Shown in pieces: positions 52,027-60,999 of a stretch of 64,000 bases of DNA. Every line of letters starts with the position of its first letter. Within the stretch, counting starts at the first letter, position 1. Under the pieces are notes generated by a model. It had not been told where the DNA came from. It made no database searches and saw only the letters and a program-made list of their open reading frames with translations. A program made the translations under genes and the position numbers. The stretch spans positions 682,001-746,000 of the forward strand of contig CAVZGP010000011.1 of NCBI GenBank assembly GCA_963774765.1, in the 5' to 3' direction. The DNA comes from Sva-07 sp963774765. Lineage in GTDB: Bacteria > Actinomycetota > Acidimicrobiia > Acidimicrobiales > Ilumatobacteraceae.

Positions 52027-54093
52027 ATGCGCGCCGTGGTGATCGTTCTGGTCACGGTTGCGATCGCTGCGTGTTCCGGCGGGTCGACCGACAGCTCCGA
52101 TTCCGCTCCCAACGACTCCGCCCGACCGACGACTGCACCCAACGCGGCGGACACCTCCGCCCCGGTTCAGCACGATGGTGCCGCCGCATACGACGAGGCG
52201 ATCGAAGCGTTCGGTCCGGAGTCGGCCGAAGCGACCGTCGCCGGGTTCGCGGCGTTCACCGGTGCGCTTGCCTCGATGCCCGATGTCGCTCGCAGCACGG
52301 AGCTGTACCCGTCGTTCACCGGGCTGTTCGAGCAGTACCCGGTCGTCGCCGACGAGATCGAGGTCGCCGACCAGCAAGCGATCGACGAACGCCTCGACGA
52401 ACTGTTCCAAGCCGACTTCGTCATCGAGCTCGCCGATCTCACCGACGAGGAGGATCTCGTCGGGCCCGAGGGGCTCCGGTCGGCGTCGCCCCCCACGACG
52501 TTGCGCGAACTCGACGACGACGTCGACGACACCGACCGTGCTGCCTGGACACGGGCGTTGGCACCGGTGTGGAGTCGGCTGAACGCCGAACTCCCGGCCC
52601 CGAACTCGCTCGACGCCGTGATCCTCGTGTCGACGCCGAGCTTCTGGACGCTCGAGGGAGCCGGCGAGGGCGCCGAACCAGGTGCCGGCACCGTTCGGCG
52701 CAGCTTCGTGGACGACTGGCCGGCGTTCGAGCCGCTGCGCGAACGGTACGGCGACCACGACTGCTACATCGTCATCGCCCGAGACCGCGACTCGGCTGCC
52801 GACAGCCCGGTCGCATCGGCCGTGATGGCGCACGAGTTGTTCCATTGTTGGCATGCGACCCGGTTCAGTGACGACCAGGACCGCTTCCACGGCGCCGGAC
52901 CATGGGTGTACGAGGGGCTGGCGGCGTGGGTCGGTGAGACGATCGCCGGCGGCACGACGTATCCGCTCGGTCGATGGTTGCCGGCCTATGTCGCCAACGA
53001 CTTCGCCCTGTTCGCCGGCTCGTCCGACTACGAGGCGTTTGGCTTCTGGGCACGCGTCGACGAGTTCACGGACCTGTGGGGCCTCATCCCGTCGTTGGTC
53101 GACACGTCGAGCCGTGGTTCCTCCGGTCCGGTGTTCGAGGAGGCGATCGCCGCGACGGGCGGCAATGGCGTGCTGATCGCAACCGGTGCGCTCCAGGAAG
53201 CCGACCTCGGGCCTGCATGGGTGACCGGTCCGTGGATGCCCCCGTCGATTGCGCGACGCCCCGCAACACACCGAGCGGTCATCGACGGCGACGCAGTCGA
53301 ACTGAGCTCCGGAGCAGGCGAGCAGGCAGCGCATCGGGTGACCGTCGATGCACCCGATGGCTCGTTCGTCGATGTCAGGATCACGGGGTATTCGTCTGCC
53401 ACATGGGCCGACGGCGAGACGATCAGTGCCGGCAGCGCTTCGCTCGACCTGCGCTACTGCGTCGGCGAGTGCGCGTGCCCCGACGAGCCGCCCCCGCCCA
53501 CCGACGGCGAACTGCCCGTCGGGGTCTCCGGGTTGACGATTGCTCTCAGTGGCACGGGCTCCGGCCCGGCGACCGCGGTGGTCGAGGTGGTCGACAAGGG
53601 CGAATGCGAGGACTCCGAGCCGTCCGAGAGCGTGGACGGTGGCCTGCTCGGGACCTGGAAGGCGAACCCCGACTCGGTCGCCCTGGCGTTCACGCAGGCG
53701 TCGGGTTTCGGCGTGGGCGCTGAAGCCCTCGACATCGCAGCGGTGACCGGCGACGTGTTGATGACGTTCAACGATGACGGCACGGGCACGCTCGCCTACG
53801 ACGACGTCGTCTTGTTCTTCAACAACGCACCGTTCCCGGAGCTGACCTTGGGCGGCGAGGGCTCGTTCCTGTGGACCTCGACCGCCGGAGCGATCACGAT
53901 CGCCGGCACCACCTACGCGATCGGGGTCACCAGCTCGGCCCTGGGCGGCGAGGTCCTCACGATCACCAGCGACGACGTCCCTGCAAGCGGAAGCACGCAA
54001 CTCGGAGTGTCGCTCGGCGGCGACCAACTGTCGGTGGACGCCGACGGCAGCGCCGGTCCGGTGTTCTTTCCGATCCTGTGGAACCGAGTCTGA
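52027..54093 (+). CDS. Large lipoprotein with gluzincin-like HExxH motif (putative metallopeptidase)
   Basis: 688 aa. Signal AVVIVLVTVAIAAC with lipobox, a Ser/Asp-rich linker, then a peptidase-like region: VMAHELFHCWHATRF (HExxH) and PWVYEGLAAWVGE 30 residues later, placing a Glu as third zinc ligand. About residues 415-530 form a beta-rich domain with CVGECACPDE, and the last 140 residues a lipocalin/META-like part starting LLGTWKANPDSV. Anchored outside the membrane. Not assignable to a known peptidase family by eye. ATG 52027; TTG 52024 in frame. Confidence 0.7.
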   Translation: MRAVVIVLVTVAIAACSGGSTDSSDSAPNDSARPTTAPNAADTSAPVQHDGAAAYDEAIEAFGPESAEATVAGFAAFTGALASMPDVARSTELYPSFTGLFEQYPVVADEIEVADQQAIDERLDELFQADFVIELADLTDEEDLVGPEGLRSASPPTTLRELDDDVDDTDRAAWTRALAPVWSRLNAELPAPNSLDAVILVSTPSFWTLEGAGEGAEPGAGTVRRSFVDDWPAFEPLRERYGDHDCYIVIARDRDSAADSPVASAVMAHELFHCWHATRFSDDQDRFHGAGPWVYEGLAAWVGETIAGGTTYPLGRWLPAYVANDFALFAGSSDYEAFGFWARVDEFTDLWGLIPSLVDTSSRGSSGPVFEEAIAATGGNGVLIATGALQEADLGPAWVTGPWMPPSIARRPATHRAVIDGDAVELSSGAGEQAAHRVTVDAPDGSFVDVRITGYSSATWADGETISAGSASLDLRYCVGECACPDEPPPPTDGELPVGVSGLTIALSGTGSGPATAVVEVVDKGECEDSEPSESVDGGLLGTWKANPDSVALAFTQASGFGVGAEALDIAAVTGDVLMTFNDDGTGTLAYDDVVLFFNNAPFPELTLGGEGSFLWTSTAGAITIAGTTYAIGVTSSALGGEVLTITSDDVPASGSTQLGVSLGGDQLSVDADGSAGPVFFPILWNRV

Positions 54094-54120
54094 CGTCGGC
54101 GGGCGCGCGGGTCACCCGTT

Positions 54121-54960
54121 TCAGCGGACGACGTCGGCGACGAGTTCCGCCATCGCTGCGGGATCGATGAACGGCGTGAAGTGGTTCCAGGTGTCGTTCT
54201 CGACGTAGGTGGCGTTCGGGAGTGATTCGGCGATCTCTCTGGCGATGGCTGCCGGTCCGAACTCGTCGACCTTGCCGGCGGCGACGACGACCGGTGTGTC
54301 GATGTCCGGGAGGTCGGCCCACGTCGCGTGGGCACCGCCGGAGTCGAACGTGCGTGCCTCGTGCTCAGGATCGCATTTCAGGCGGACGCCCTCGGGTGCG
54401 GGGCGGAACCCGTGGGCGACGTAGAGGCGCAGCACGTCGGGATCGAACGCCATCATCGGCGGCTTCGACGAGTAGTTGGCGATCGCGTCGCCGAAGGTGT
54501 CGAAGGTGGCGCGTCGCTTGCGGGCGCCGCGCGACAGGATCGTTCCGTTGTTCTCGGTGCCGTCGTGGGGATCGATCTCCCGGGGCGGGAACACGATTGG
54601 CTCGAACGCTACGATCACATCGAACAGCCCTGGGTCGCGGTGTGCCGCCATCAGCAGACCTGCACCGCCCATCGAGTGGCCGAACGCGACGAGGCCGCCG
54701 TCGGGGGCCACGGCTCGCGCTGCGGCGAGCGCGTCGTCGCCGTAGCGCTCCCACTCGACCTGCCAGTCGTCGGGGCGAGCGGTGTCGCCGTGGCCGCGGT
54801 AGTCGAGTGCGAACGATGTGAACCGGTCGCTCAGCTCGTCGGCGATCGGGAGGTAGCAGTAGCCGTGAAAGCCGGTGGCGTGCGACAGCAGAAGCGGTCG
54901 GCCGGTGCCTCCGAACTCATGGATTGCAACACTGACGTGATCGGATGAGCCAACGCGCAC
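54121..54960 (-). CDS. Alpha/beta hydrolase
   Basis: 279 aa. LLLSHATGFHGYCY oxyanion loop, LDYRGHGDT, nucleophile Ser in FGHSMGGAGLL, Asp in VVVAAGKVDEFGP and His in NDTWNHFTPF. Similar to lipase/esterase-like hydrolases found in fatty-acid gene clusters. GTG 54960. It is the last gene of the minus-strand cluster with the acyl-CoA dehydrogenase and SDRs, separated by palindrome copy 6. Confidence 0.85.
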   Translation of the reverse strand: MRVGSSDHVSVAIHEFGGTGRPLLLSHATGFHGYCYLPIADELSDRFTSFALDYRGHGDTARPDDWQVEWERYGDDALAAARAVAPDGGLVAFGHSMGGAGLLMAAHRDPGLFDVIVAFEPIVFPPREIDPHDGTENNGTILSRGARKRRATFDTFGDAIANYSSKPPMMAFDPDVLRLYVAHGFRPAPEGVRLKCDPEHEARTFDSGGAHATWADLPDIDTPVVVAAGKVDEFGPAAIAREIAESLPNATYVENDTWNHFTPFIDPAAMAELVADVVR

Positions 54961-54994
54961 CGAGCCATCATGGCGACGCCATGTCGTGGGAGTC

Positions 54995-55029
54995 GAATTG
55001 CATCAGGGGTCAGATCCCTGATGCAATTC
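54995..55029. terminator. Palindrome, GGGGTC-A-GATCCC core (family A copy 6)
   Basis: Arms GAATTGCATCAGGGGTC and GATCCCTGATGCAATTC around A55012, 17 pairs with one G-T. Starts three bases after the acyl-CoA dehydrogenase stop on the minus strand. Probable terminator. Confidence 0.72.
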
Positions 55030-55032
55030 CCG

Positions 55033-56151
55033 TCACGTCGGTTTCGGTTCGCGGGGGAGGCCGAGCAGGCGCTCGCCGATGATGTTGCGCTGCACCTGGC
55101 TCGAACCGCCGGCGATTCGGCCACCGGGCGCGGCGAGCATCCCTGCGGCACTCGGCCCGTCAAGCATGGCATTCGGCCCGGCGAGGTCGCCTCGCAGCAT
55201 CGCCACATCGAACATCATCTCGGTGATGCCGAGCTTCATCAGTGAGGCGGCCGTGGACGCCACCGGACCCTGGCGCTGCGCCATCGCCTTCATCGCGCTG
55301 CCGCTCGCGAGCAGCGCGGCCAGCTCCTGGCGCTCGATCGCGGTGAGGTCGCGCCCTTCGGCGAGGTGGGCCATCTGGTCGAGGCGTCGTTCGAGTCCGA
55401 TCACTGATGTGCCGATGTGGCCACGTTCGCTCGTGAGCACCGCCATCCCGACCCCCCAACCCCCGTGCAGCGGCCCGAGCAGGCACTCGGCCGGAAGCGA
55501 GACATCCGTGAAGAAGATCTCGTCGAACTCGGCCTCGCCGGTCATCTGCTTCAGCGGCCGTACGGCGATGCCGGGAAGGTCCATCGGGCACAGGAAGAAC
55601 GAGATGCCGTCGTGCTTGGGTGCTTCGTCGAGCGGCCGGGTGCGGGCCATCAGGATGCCCCAGTTGGAGTACCGGCCACCCGAGCACCACACCTTCTGGC
55701 CGTTGACGACATAGCGGTCGCCGTCGAGTTCGGCCCGCGTCGACAACGATCCGAGGTCGCTGCCGGCACCCGGCTCGGAGAACAGTTGGCACCAGACGTG
55801 CTCAGTGGAGAGCGTCGAGCGAAGGTGCGCGGTCTGTTGCTCGGGCGTTCCGTAGCGCATGATCGCCCCGCCCGCGAGCACGAAGCCGACCATGTTGAAC
55901 ACCGCGGGGACGCCGGCGCGAGCGCATTCCAACAGCCACACGCCGTTGTGTTCCGCCGTGAGGCCGCGGCCCCCGTGCTCGACGGGCCAGTGGATGCCCG
56001 CCCACCCGCCGGTTGTCAGACGTCGCTGCCAGTCGAGGCCGACGGCGACGAGATCCGGCGGACAGATCGCCCCGTAGTCACGCGGCGCGTGCTGCCGATT
56101 GGCTGCCAGCCACTCCGCTGCCTGTGCCTGGAACTCCTCGACCCCAATCAC
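55033..56151 (-). CDS. Acyl-CoA dehydrogenase family protein
   Basis: 372 aa, full length. VWCQLFSEPGAGSDLGSLSTRAELDGD is the flavin/substrate loop, VNGQKVWCSGGRYSNWGIL follows, then the helical domain and the terminal GGSSQVQRNIIGERLLGLPREP typical of the family. The loop has ...RIAGGSSQ near the site of the catalytic Glu region. Oxidises an acyl-CoA, likely a branched or steroid-side-chain type as in actinobacterial FadE proteins. GTG 56151 starts at VIGVEEFQAQAAEWL; the upstream Arg-rich extension to 56202 is probably not translated. Confidence 0.9.
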   Translation of the reverse strand: MIGVEEFQAQAAEWLAANRQHAPRDYGAICPPDLVAVGLDWQRRLTTGGWAGIHWPVEHGGRGLTAEHNGVWLLECARAGVPAVFNMVGFVLAGGAIMRYGTPEQQTAHLRSTLSTEHVWCQLFSEPGAGSDLGSLSTRAELDGDRYVVNGQKVWCSGGRYSNWGILMARTRPLDEAPKHDGISFFLCPMDLPGIAVRPLKQMTGEAEFDEIFFTDVSLPAECLLGPLHGGWGVGMAVLTSERGHIGTSVIGLERRLDQMAHLAEGRDLTAIERQELAALLASGSAMKAMAQRQGPVASTAASLMKLGITEMMFDVAMLRGDLAGPNAMLDGPSAAGMLAAPGGRIAGGSSQVQRNIIGERLLGLPREPKPT

Positions 56152-56202
56152 GTCGGCCAGTGTTGCGATCAGCCTGCGTCTCGAACGACCCCGGCGGCCC
56201 AT

Positions 56203-56245
56203 CTCGTGAACAAATGCGCCTTCAGGAGGTGAAGTTGTTCACGAG
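56203..56245. repeat. Hairpin CTCGTGAACAA/TTGTTCACGAG in the acyl-CoA dehydrogenase leader
   Basis: Eleven-pair outer stem, six-base internal bulge, then CTTCA/TGAAG with loop GGAGG. Between the SDR stop (56274) and the acyl-CoA dehydrogenase start, so it could be a terminator, an attenuator or an operator. AGGAGG-like AGGAGG is on the plus strand only. Within it CCGTTCTCGTGAAC (minus strand) recurs at 23483. Confidence 0.45.
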
Positions 56246-56273
56246 AACGGGCGGCGGGCGAACCGGCGCTCCC

Positions 56274-57170
56274 TCAGGAGAGCGCCTTGAGGAACAGCGC
56301 GGTCTCGTCGGCGATGGTCGCCGGCACGGCATAGCCGTCCTGTGCGGTGACGTCGCCCCAGTGGGCGGCGAGATCCTCGGGCGAGAGGTCGGCGGTGTTC
56401 GTGTAGCCGACGGTCTCGGCGATGAACACCTCGGCCACGCGGCCGCCGCCGACGGAGAACACTCGTCCGGTCGCCTCGCACGACTCGTGGGCGAGGTAGG
56501 TCACCAGCGGCGAGATCAGTTCGGGCCGTAGCTTGTCGCCGAGGCCACCGAGGATGTCCTCGGTCATGCGGGTCAGCGCGAGCGGAGCGATGGCATTGGC
56601 CTTGATGTTGTACTTGGCGCCTTCGACGGCGAGCACGTTGGTGAAACCGACGAGCCCCATCTTTGCGGCGCCGTAATTGGCCTGGCCGAAGTTGCCGAAG
56701 ATTCCCGCCGCCGAGGACGTCGACACGATGCGGCCGTAGCCCTGGTCGCGCATGACCTTCCACGCGGGCTGGGTGACGTTGAACGCGCCGCGCAGGTGAA
56801 CGGCGATCACCGGATCGAACAGGTCGGCATCCATGTTGTGGAACGACTTGTCGCGCAGGATGCCGGCGTTGTTGATGACGATGTCGACCTTGCCGAACGC
56901 GTCGACGGCGCTCTGGACGATCGCTGCGCCGCCTTCGGGAGTGGCGACCGAGTCCGTGTTCGCAACAGCCTCGCCGCCTGCAGCCTTGATCTCGTCGACG
57001 ACGATCTGCGCTGCGCCCTTGTCGCTGCCGGTGCCGTCGACGGCGCCTCCGAGATCGTTCACCACGATGAGCGCACCACGCTTGGCCATCATCAGCGCGT
57101 GCTGCTTGCCCAGGCCGCCACCGGCGCCCGTGATGATCGCTACCTTGCCGTCGAATCCGAGATCAGTCAT
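56274..57170 (-). CDS. SDR family oxidoreductase, (R)-hydroxyacyl-CoA dehydrogenase (MFE-2/HSD17B4) type
   Basis: 298 aa. VAIITGAGGGLGKQHALMMAKRGA, VVNDLGG, NNAGILRDKSFHNM, catalytic Ser in STSSAAGIFGN and YGAAKMGLVG. The NAGILRDKSF and GNFGQANYGAAKMG blocks are those of peroxisomal multifunctional enzyme type 2 dehydrogenase domains. Probably oxidises (3R)-hydroxyacyl-CoA in beta-oxidation. ATG 57170 follows TAGCGT by eight bases. A C-terminal 60-residue extension is normal for this subgroup. Confidence 0.9.
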   Translation of the reverse strand: MTDLGFDGKVAIITGAGGGLGKQHALMMAKRGALIVVNDLGGAVDGTGSDKGAAQIVVDEIKAAGGEAVANTDSVATPEGGAAIVQSAVDAFGKVDIVINNAGILRDKSFHNMDADLFDPVIAVHLRGAFNVTQPAWKVMRDQGYGRIVSTSSAAGIFGNFGQANYGAAKMGLVGFTNVLAVEGAKYNIKANAIAPLALTRMTEDILGGLGDKLRPELISPLVTYLAHESCEATGRVFSVGGGRVAEVFIAETVGYTNTADLSPEDLAAHWGDVTAQDGYAVPATIADETALFLKALS

Positions 57171-57221
57171 GGGCTCCAACGCTAACGGCGCTCAGGTGAA
57201 CCGACGAAATGTCGATCCGGG

Positions 57222-58026
57222 TCACAGATCGTGGACGTTGTGCCACGCGAACCGGTCGAAGCCACCCTCCACATCGAGGACCTGGCCGCGGATCCATGCC
57301 CCCTCGTCGCTGACGAGCAACCCGATGACGTCGGCGATGTTGCCTGGCGTTCCCCATCGGCCGTCTGGGAACATCCGAGCGACCGCGGCATGCGCGTCCC
57401 CGTCGGCGTAGCCGGTGTCGACGGGTCCGGGGTTGATGCAGTTCGCGATGATCCGCGAACGCGAACAGGGCATGGTCGATCGAGGCGGTCATCTGGTGCA
57501 GCGCGCCCTTCGATACGGCGTAGGCGATCTCGCCGTCCATCGGCTGGAGGTGCTGGCCGCTCGTGAACCACAGCATCCGCCCGACGGGTGGTTCACTCGA
57601 CGGGATCGACACGTGACGTTGGGAGAATCGCTGTGCGAGCAGCACCACGCTGCGCACGTTCGCGGCCCAGCACCGATCGAGTTCCTCGGCGCTCACCTCG
57701 TCGAGCGACTCGTGTGACGATCGCGCGTGGACCGCCGCGACGATGTCGATTCGGCCGTGGAGTTCGACGACCTCGTCGACGAGCGCGCCCGGAACTGCAG
57801 CATCCTCCAGATCGTGGCGACCCACCTCGAACGAGAGCGGCCCGAGGGGCTGTTCGCCCCACGGCATCTCCGCGTCGTGCGGCGCCCAGCCCGTGGCGAC
57901 GACGGTGGCGCCCTGGTCGTGGAGCCGTTGGGCAACCGTGGCGGCGATCCCGATCGGACGCGACACCCCGGTCACCAGTGCCACGCGCCCATCGAGTCGC
58001 CGTCGATCGGGGAGTTGTGGAGCCAT
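57222..58026 (-). CDS. SDR family oxidoreductase, one frameshift
   Basis: About 267 aa after repair. VALVTGVSRPIGIAATVAQRL (glycine loop), DIVAAVHARSSHESL, WFTSGQHLQPMDGEIAYAVSKGALHQMT (Ser, then Tyr-xxx-Lys), then after a one-base excess near 57455 RIIANCINPGPVDTGYADGD, WGTPGNIADVIGLLVSDEGAWI and GQVLDVEGGF. The frame break falls in the catalytic-to-cofactor-loop junction, so the uncorrected product would be inactive. Substrate unknown. ATG 58026. Confidence 0.85.
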
Positions 58027-58071
58027 GCCGGAGACTACGTCCGCACCTCGGCTCGGGTGTGATACTGGGTG

Positions 58072-58611
58072 ATGCTCCACGTTCGCTCCGCCGGTCGCGT
58101 CGCACTCGCCGTCGTCGCTCTTGTCGCCGCCTCGTGCAGCAGCAGCGCTGCCGACAGCGGCGAGACCGTGATCGAGGAGAAGCTGGCCGAGGAGATCGGC
58201 CTCGGGGACATCGAGGCCACATGCAACGAACCCGACGGGCTCGAGGAAGGCGAGACATTCACGTGCACCGCGACGACGGACGACGGCCAGACGATCGAGT
58301 TCCTCGGCACGATGACCTCGGATGACACGCTGAACATCGTCACGACGAACCTCCTGACCGCCGACGACCTCGTTGTGATCAGGCAGGAGGGTGCCCGTCT
58401 GCTGTCCGACGAGGTCGGTGCCACGATCCTGCCCGAAGACATCGAGTGCCCCGAGGGCAGCGTCGTGCTCGACGATGTCGGCGACTTCCAGTGCACGATC
58501 ACCGACACCGGCACCGGAGATGTGTACGACCTGACCATCAGCACCGGCGGCCTCGAACCGGGCGGTGGAGCGCGCGAGCTGTCGTTCCAGATCGGCGACG
58601 CACCGCTGTGA
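58072..58611 (+). CDS. DUF4333-domain lipoprotein
   Basis: 179 aa. Signal VALAVVALVAASC with lipobox (VAASC), then two similar segments: VIEEKLAEEIGLGDIEATCNEPDGLEEGETFTC and LPEDIECPEGSVVLDDVGDFQC, each with the paired Cys of DUF4333. The family is secreted in actinobacteria and of unknown function. ATG 58072; GTG 58069 is just before it. GATACT is five bases upstream. Confidence 0.75.
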   Translation: MLHVRSAGRVALAVVALVAASCSSSAADSGETVIEEKLAEEIGLGDIEATCNEPDGLEEGETFTCTATTDDGQTIEFLGTMTSDDTLNIVTTNLLTADDLVVIRQEGARLLSDEVGATILPEDIECPEGSVVLDDVGDFQCTITDTGTGDVYDLTISTGGLEPGGGARELSFQIGDAPL

Positions 58612-58626
58612 CCCGCAGGGCGGCGC

Positions 58627-60999
58627 TCAGCGATTGATGCGCAGGGGCTCGTCGACGGTCACCAGCACGATGGCGTCGTCCTCGACACGGACCGGCACGC
58701 CACTACCCGTCAATACGGTCACCGTCAGTCCGTCGGGATCGACCTCCACGCGGAGGATCGAGCCGTGACGCCGGAGCCGGAAACTCAGACCCTCCCATCC
58801 GCGCGGCAGTCTCGGCGTGAACTCGATGTGGTTGCCCTGCTCGACCATCCCGGCGAAGCCGTGCACGATGCCCGCCCACACGCCGCCGGCGTTGGCGACG
58901 TGCACGCCGTCGGCGGTGTTGCCGTGCGAGTCCGACAGGTCGAGGTACAAGGCGCGGGTGAAGTACTCGAGTGCGAGTTCGTCGTAGCCGACCTCGGCGG
59001 CGACGACGGCCTGGACACACGACGACAGCGACGAGTCGCCGGTGGTGATCGGGTCGTAGAAGTCGTAGTTCCGGCGCTTCTGCTCGACCGGGAATCGCTC
59101 GGAGCGCAGGAACATCGCCAGCACCACGTCTGCCTGCTTCAGCACCTGGTGCCGGTAGATGACGAGTGGGTGGTAGTGCAGCAGCAACGGGAAGTGCTCG
59201 GGCGGGGTCGTCTCCCAGTCCCACGGTTCGAGTTCGAGGAATTCGGAGTCCTGCGGATTGATGCCGAGTTCGTCGTCGAACGGGATGAACATGCAGTCGG
59301 CGGCGGCATCCCAGTCGTCGAGTTCCTGCAGGTCGAGGTCGGTCGACCGGGTCAACGCCTCGAACGCCTCCGGGTTCCACTGCGCCAAGAACCGAACCGT
59401 GCGCGCTGCGTAGCGGAGATTGAACCTCGCCATCACGTTCGTGTAGAAGTTGTCGTTGACGACGGTCGTGTACTCGTCCGGCCCCGTGACGCGGTGGATG
59501 TGGAACGTTCGTGACCCATTCTGCGAGTAGAAACCCAGATCGGCCCACAGCCGTGCCGTCTCGACGAGGACCTCCACGCCTTCGTTCGACAGGAATTCGA
59601 TGTCGCCCGACGCCTCGAGGTAGCGACGCAGCGCCAACACCACGGCCGCATTGATGTGGTACTGCGCGGTTCCGGCCGCGTAGTACGCCGAGGCTTCCTC
59701 GCCGTTGATCGTGCGCCACGGATACAACGCGCCGACCTGGCTCATCTCCCGGGCCCGCTCGCGGGCGGCATCGAGCATCTGCCAGCGGAACCGAATGACC
59801 TTGCGAGCCGCTTCGGGCATCGTGTAGGCGAGGAATGGTGCCACGTACACTTCGGTGTCCCAGAAGTAGTGGCCGTCGTAGCCACCTCCGGTGACCCCCT
59901 TCGCGGCAACCCCCTGCTCCTGCGTGCGCGCCGAGGCCTGGGCCAACTGGAACAGGTTCCACCGCAGGGCCTGCTGCGCACGATCGTCACCGCGCAGCTC
60001 GATGTCGGAGTGCTCCCAGAACTCGTTCAGCCACTCGCGCTGTTCGAGGACGACCTGATCGACGCCGTCGGCCTCGGCGCGTTCGAGTGTCCGTGAACAG
60101 CGGTCGGCGAGTTCCTCGGCGGGCACGCCGTTGGACGAGTGGTACGAGACGAGTTTGGTGATCTTGATCGGGTCGCCAGGCGTCGCGCGCACGGTGAAGA
60201 CCGTCTTCGCGAGGTCTGGACCGACATCGGTCCTGACCTCGGCCTGGCATGACGTGTCGATGTGGTGACGGGTGCCGCAGGCGAGCGTCATCTTGCTGTT
60301 CGCACAGCGATAGCCCAGAACGATCTCGTTGCCGTCCTCGCGTTGCAACTTCGGTTGCAGCACCCGGTGGTTGAACTTGCGCGACCGACGAGGGTCCACG
60401 CCTTCGCCGAGCGCGGCGGACTTCACGTGGTACTCGTCTTCGCCGTCCTGGCGGTTGAGCAGCTGCGAGGAGACCACCACCGGCGCGGCGGCGTCGAGCA
60501 GGGTGATCTCGAAGGTCATCACGGCGAGGTGGCGATGCACGAAGCTGACCATTCGCTGCGACGTCACCCTGACCCGTTTGCCGGCCGGGGTACGCCAGAT
60601 CATCTCGCGGGTGAGTGCACCGTTGCGGAAGTCGACAGCGCGCTCGTAGCTGTCGAGATCGGCACTGGGCAGCAGCAGCGGTTCGTCGTCGACGTACAGC
60701 TTGAGGAGTTTGGCGTCGGGCACGTTGACGATCGTCTGGCCGGTCTTGGCGAACCCGAACGCGTCCTCGGCGTGCAGGATGGGCCACGTCTCGTGAAATC
60801 CGTTGAGGTAGGTGCCGTGGCTGTGGGCCTCGCGACCCTCCTCCGGATTGGCGCGCATGCCGAGGTAGCCGTTGCCGAGCGCGAAGAGGGTCTCGGTCGT
60901 GCCGAGGTCGTCATTCGAATACGAGCGCTCGACCAGCCGCCACGGCTCGACGGGGAACCGGTGGGCAGGGAGGCCGAGCGGCGCGGGATGCCGGTTCAT
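58627..60999 (-). CDS. Glycoside hydrolase family 65 protein (disaccharide phosphorylase)
   Basis: 790 aa. GH65 landmarks: ETLFALGNGYLGMRANPEEG at the N-terminal beta domain, FWDTEVYVAPFL, catalytic Glu about residue 509 in VTGPDEYTTVVNDNFYTN, KQADVVLAMFL (phosphate pocket) and DSHGNTADGVHVANAGGVWAG. These enzymes phosphorolyse maltose, trehalose, kojibiose or nigerose to beta-glucose-1-phosphate plus glucose. Exact disaccharide not readable. Its start overlaps the stop of the HAD gene (ATGA), which supplies the next step. Confidence 0.92.
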   Translation of the reverse strand: MNRHPAPLGLPAHRFPVEPWRLVERSYSNDDLGTTETLFALGNGYLGMRANPEEGREAHSHGTYLNGFHETWPILHAEDAFGFAKTGQTIVNVPDAKLLKLYVDDEPLLLPSADLDSYERAVDFRNGALTREMIWRTPAGKRVRVTSQRMVSFVHRHLAVMTFEITLLDAAAPVVVSSQLLNRQDGEDEYHVKSAALGEGVDPRRSRKFNHRVLQPKLQREDGNEIVLGYRCANSKMTLACGTRHHIDTSCQAEVRTDVGPDLAKTVFTVRATPGDPIKITKLVSYHSSNGVPAEELADRCSRTLERAEADGVDQVVLEQREWLNEFWEHSDIELRGDDRAQQALRWNLFQLAQASARTQEQGVAAKGVTGGGYDGHYFWDTEVYVAPFLAYTMPEAARKVIRFRWQMLDAARERAREMSQVGALYPWRTINGEEASAYYAAGTAQYHINAAVVLALRRYLEASGDIEFLSNEGVEVLVETARLWADLGFYSQNGSRTFHIHRVTGPDEYTTVVNDNFYTNVMARFNLRYAARTVRFLAQWNPEAFEALTRSTDLDLQELDDWDAAADCMFIPFDDELGINPQDSEFLELEPWDWETTPPEHFPLLLHYHPLVIYRHQVLKQADVVLAMFLRSERFPVEQKRRNYDFYDPITTGDSSLSSCVQAVVAAEVGYDELALEYFTRALYLDLSDSHGNTADGVHVANAGGVWAGIVHGFAGMVEQGNHIEFTPRLPRGWEGLSFRLRRHGSILRVEVDPDGLTVTVLTGSGVPVRVEDDAIVLVTVDEPLRINR

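Noticed and set aside
51631..54027. 798-codon minus-strand open frame
   Set aside because: Antisense to the lipoprotein and extends into the RecB-like gene in the wrong frame; no recognisable motif.
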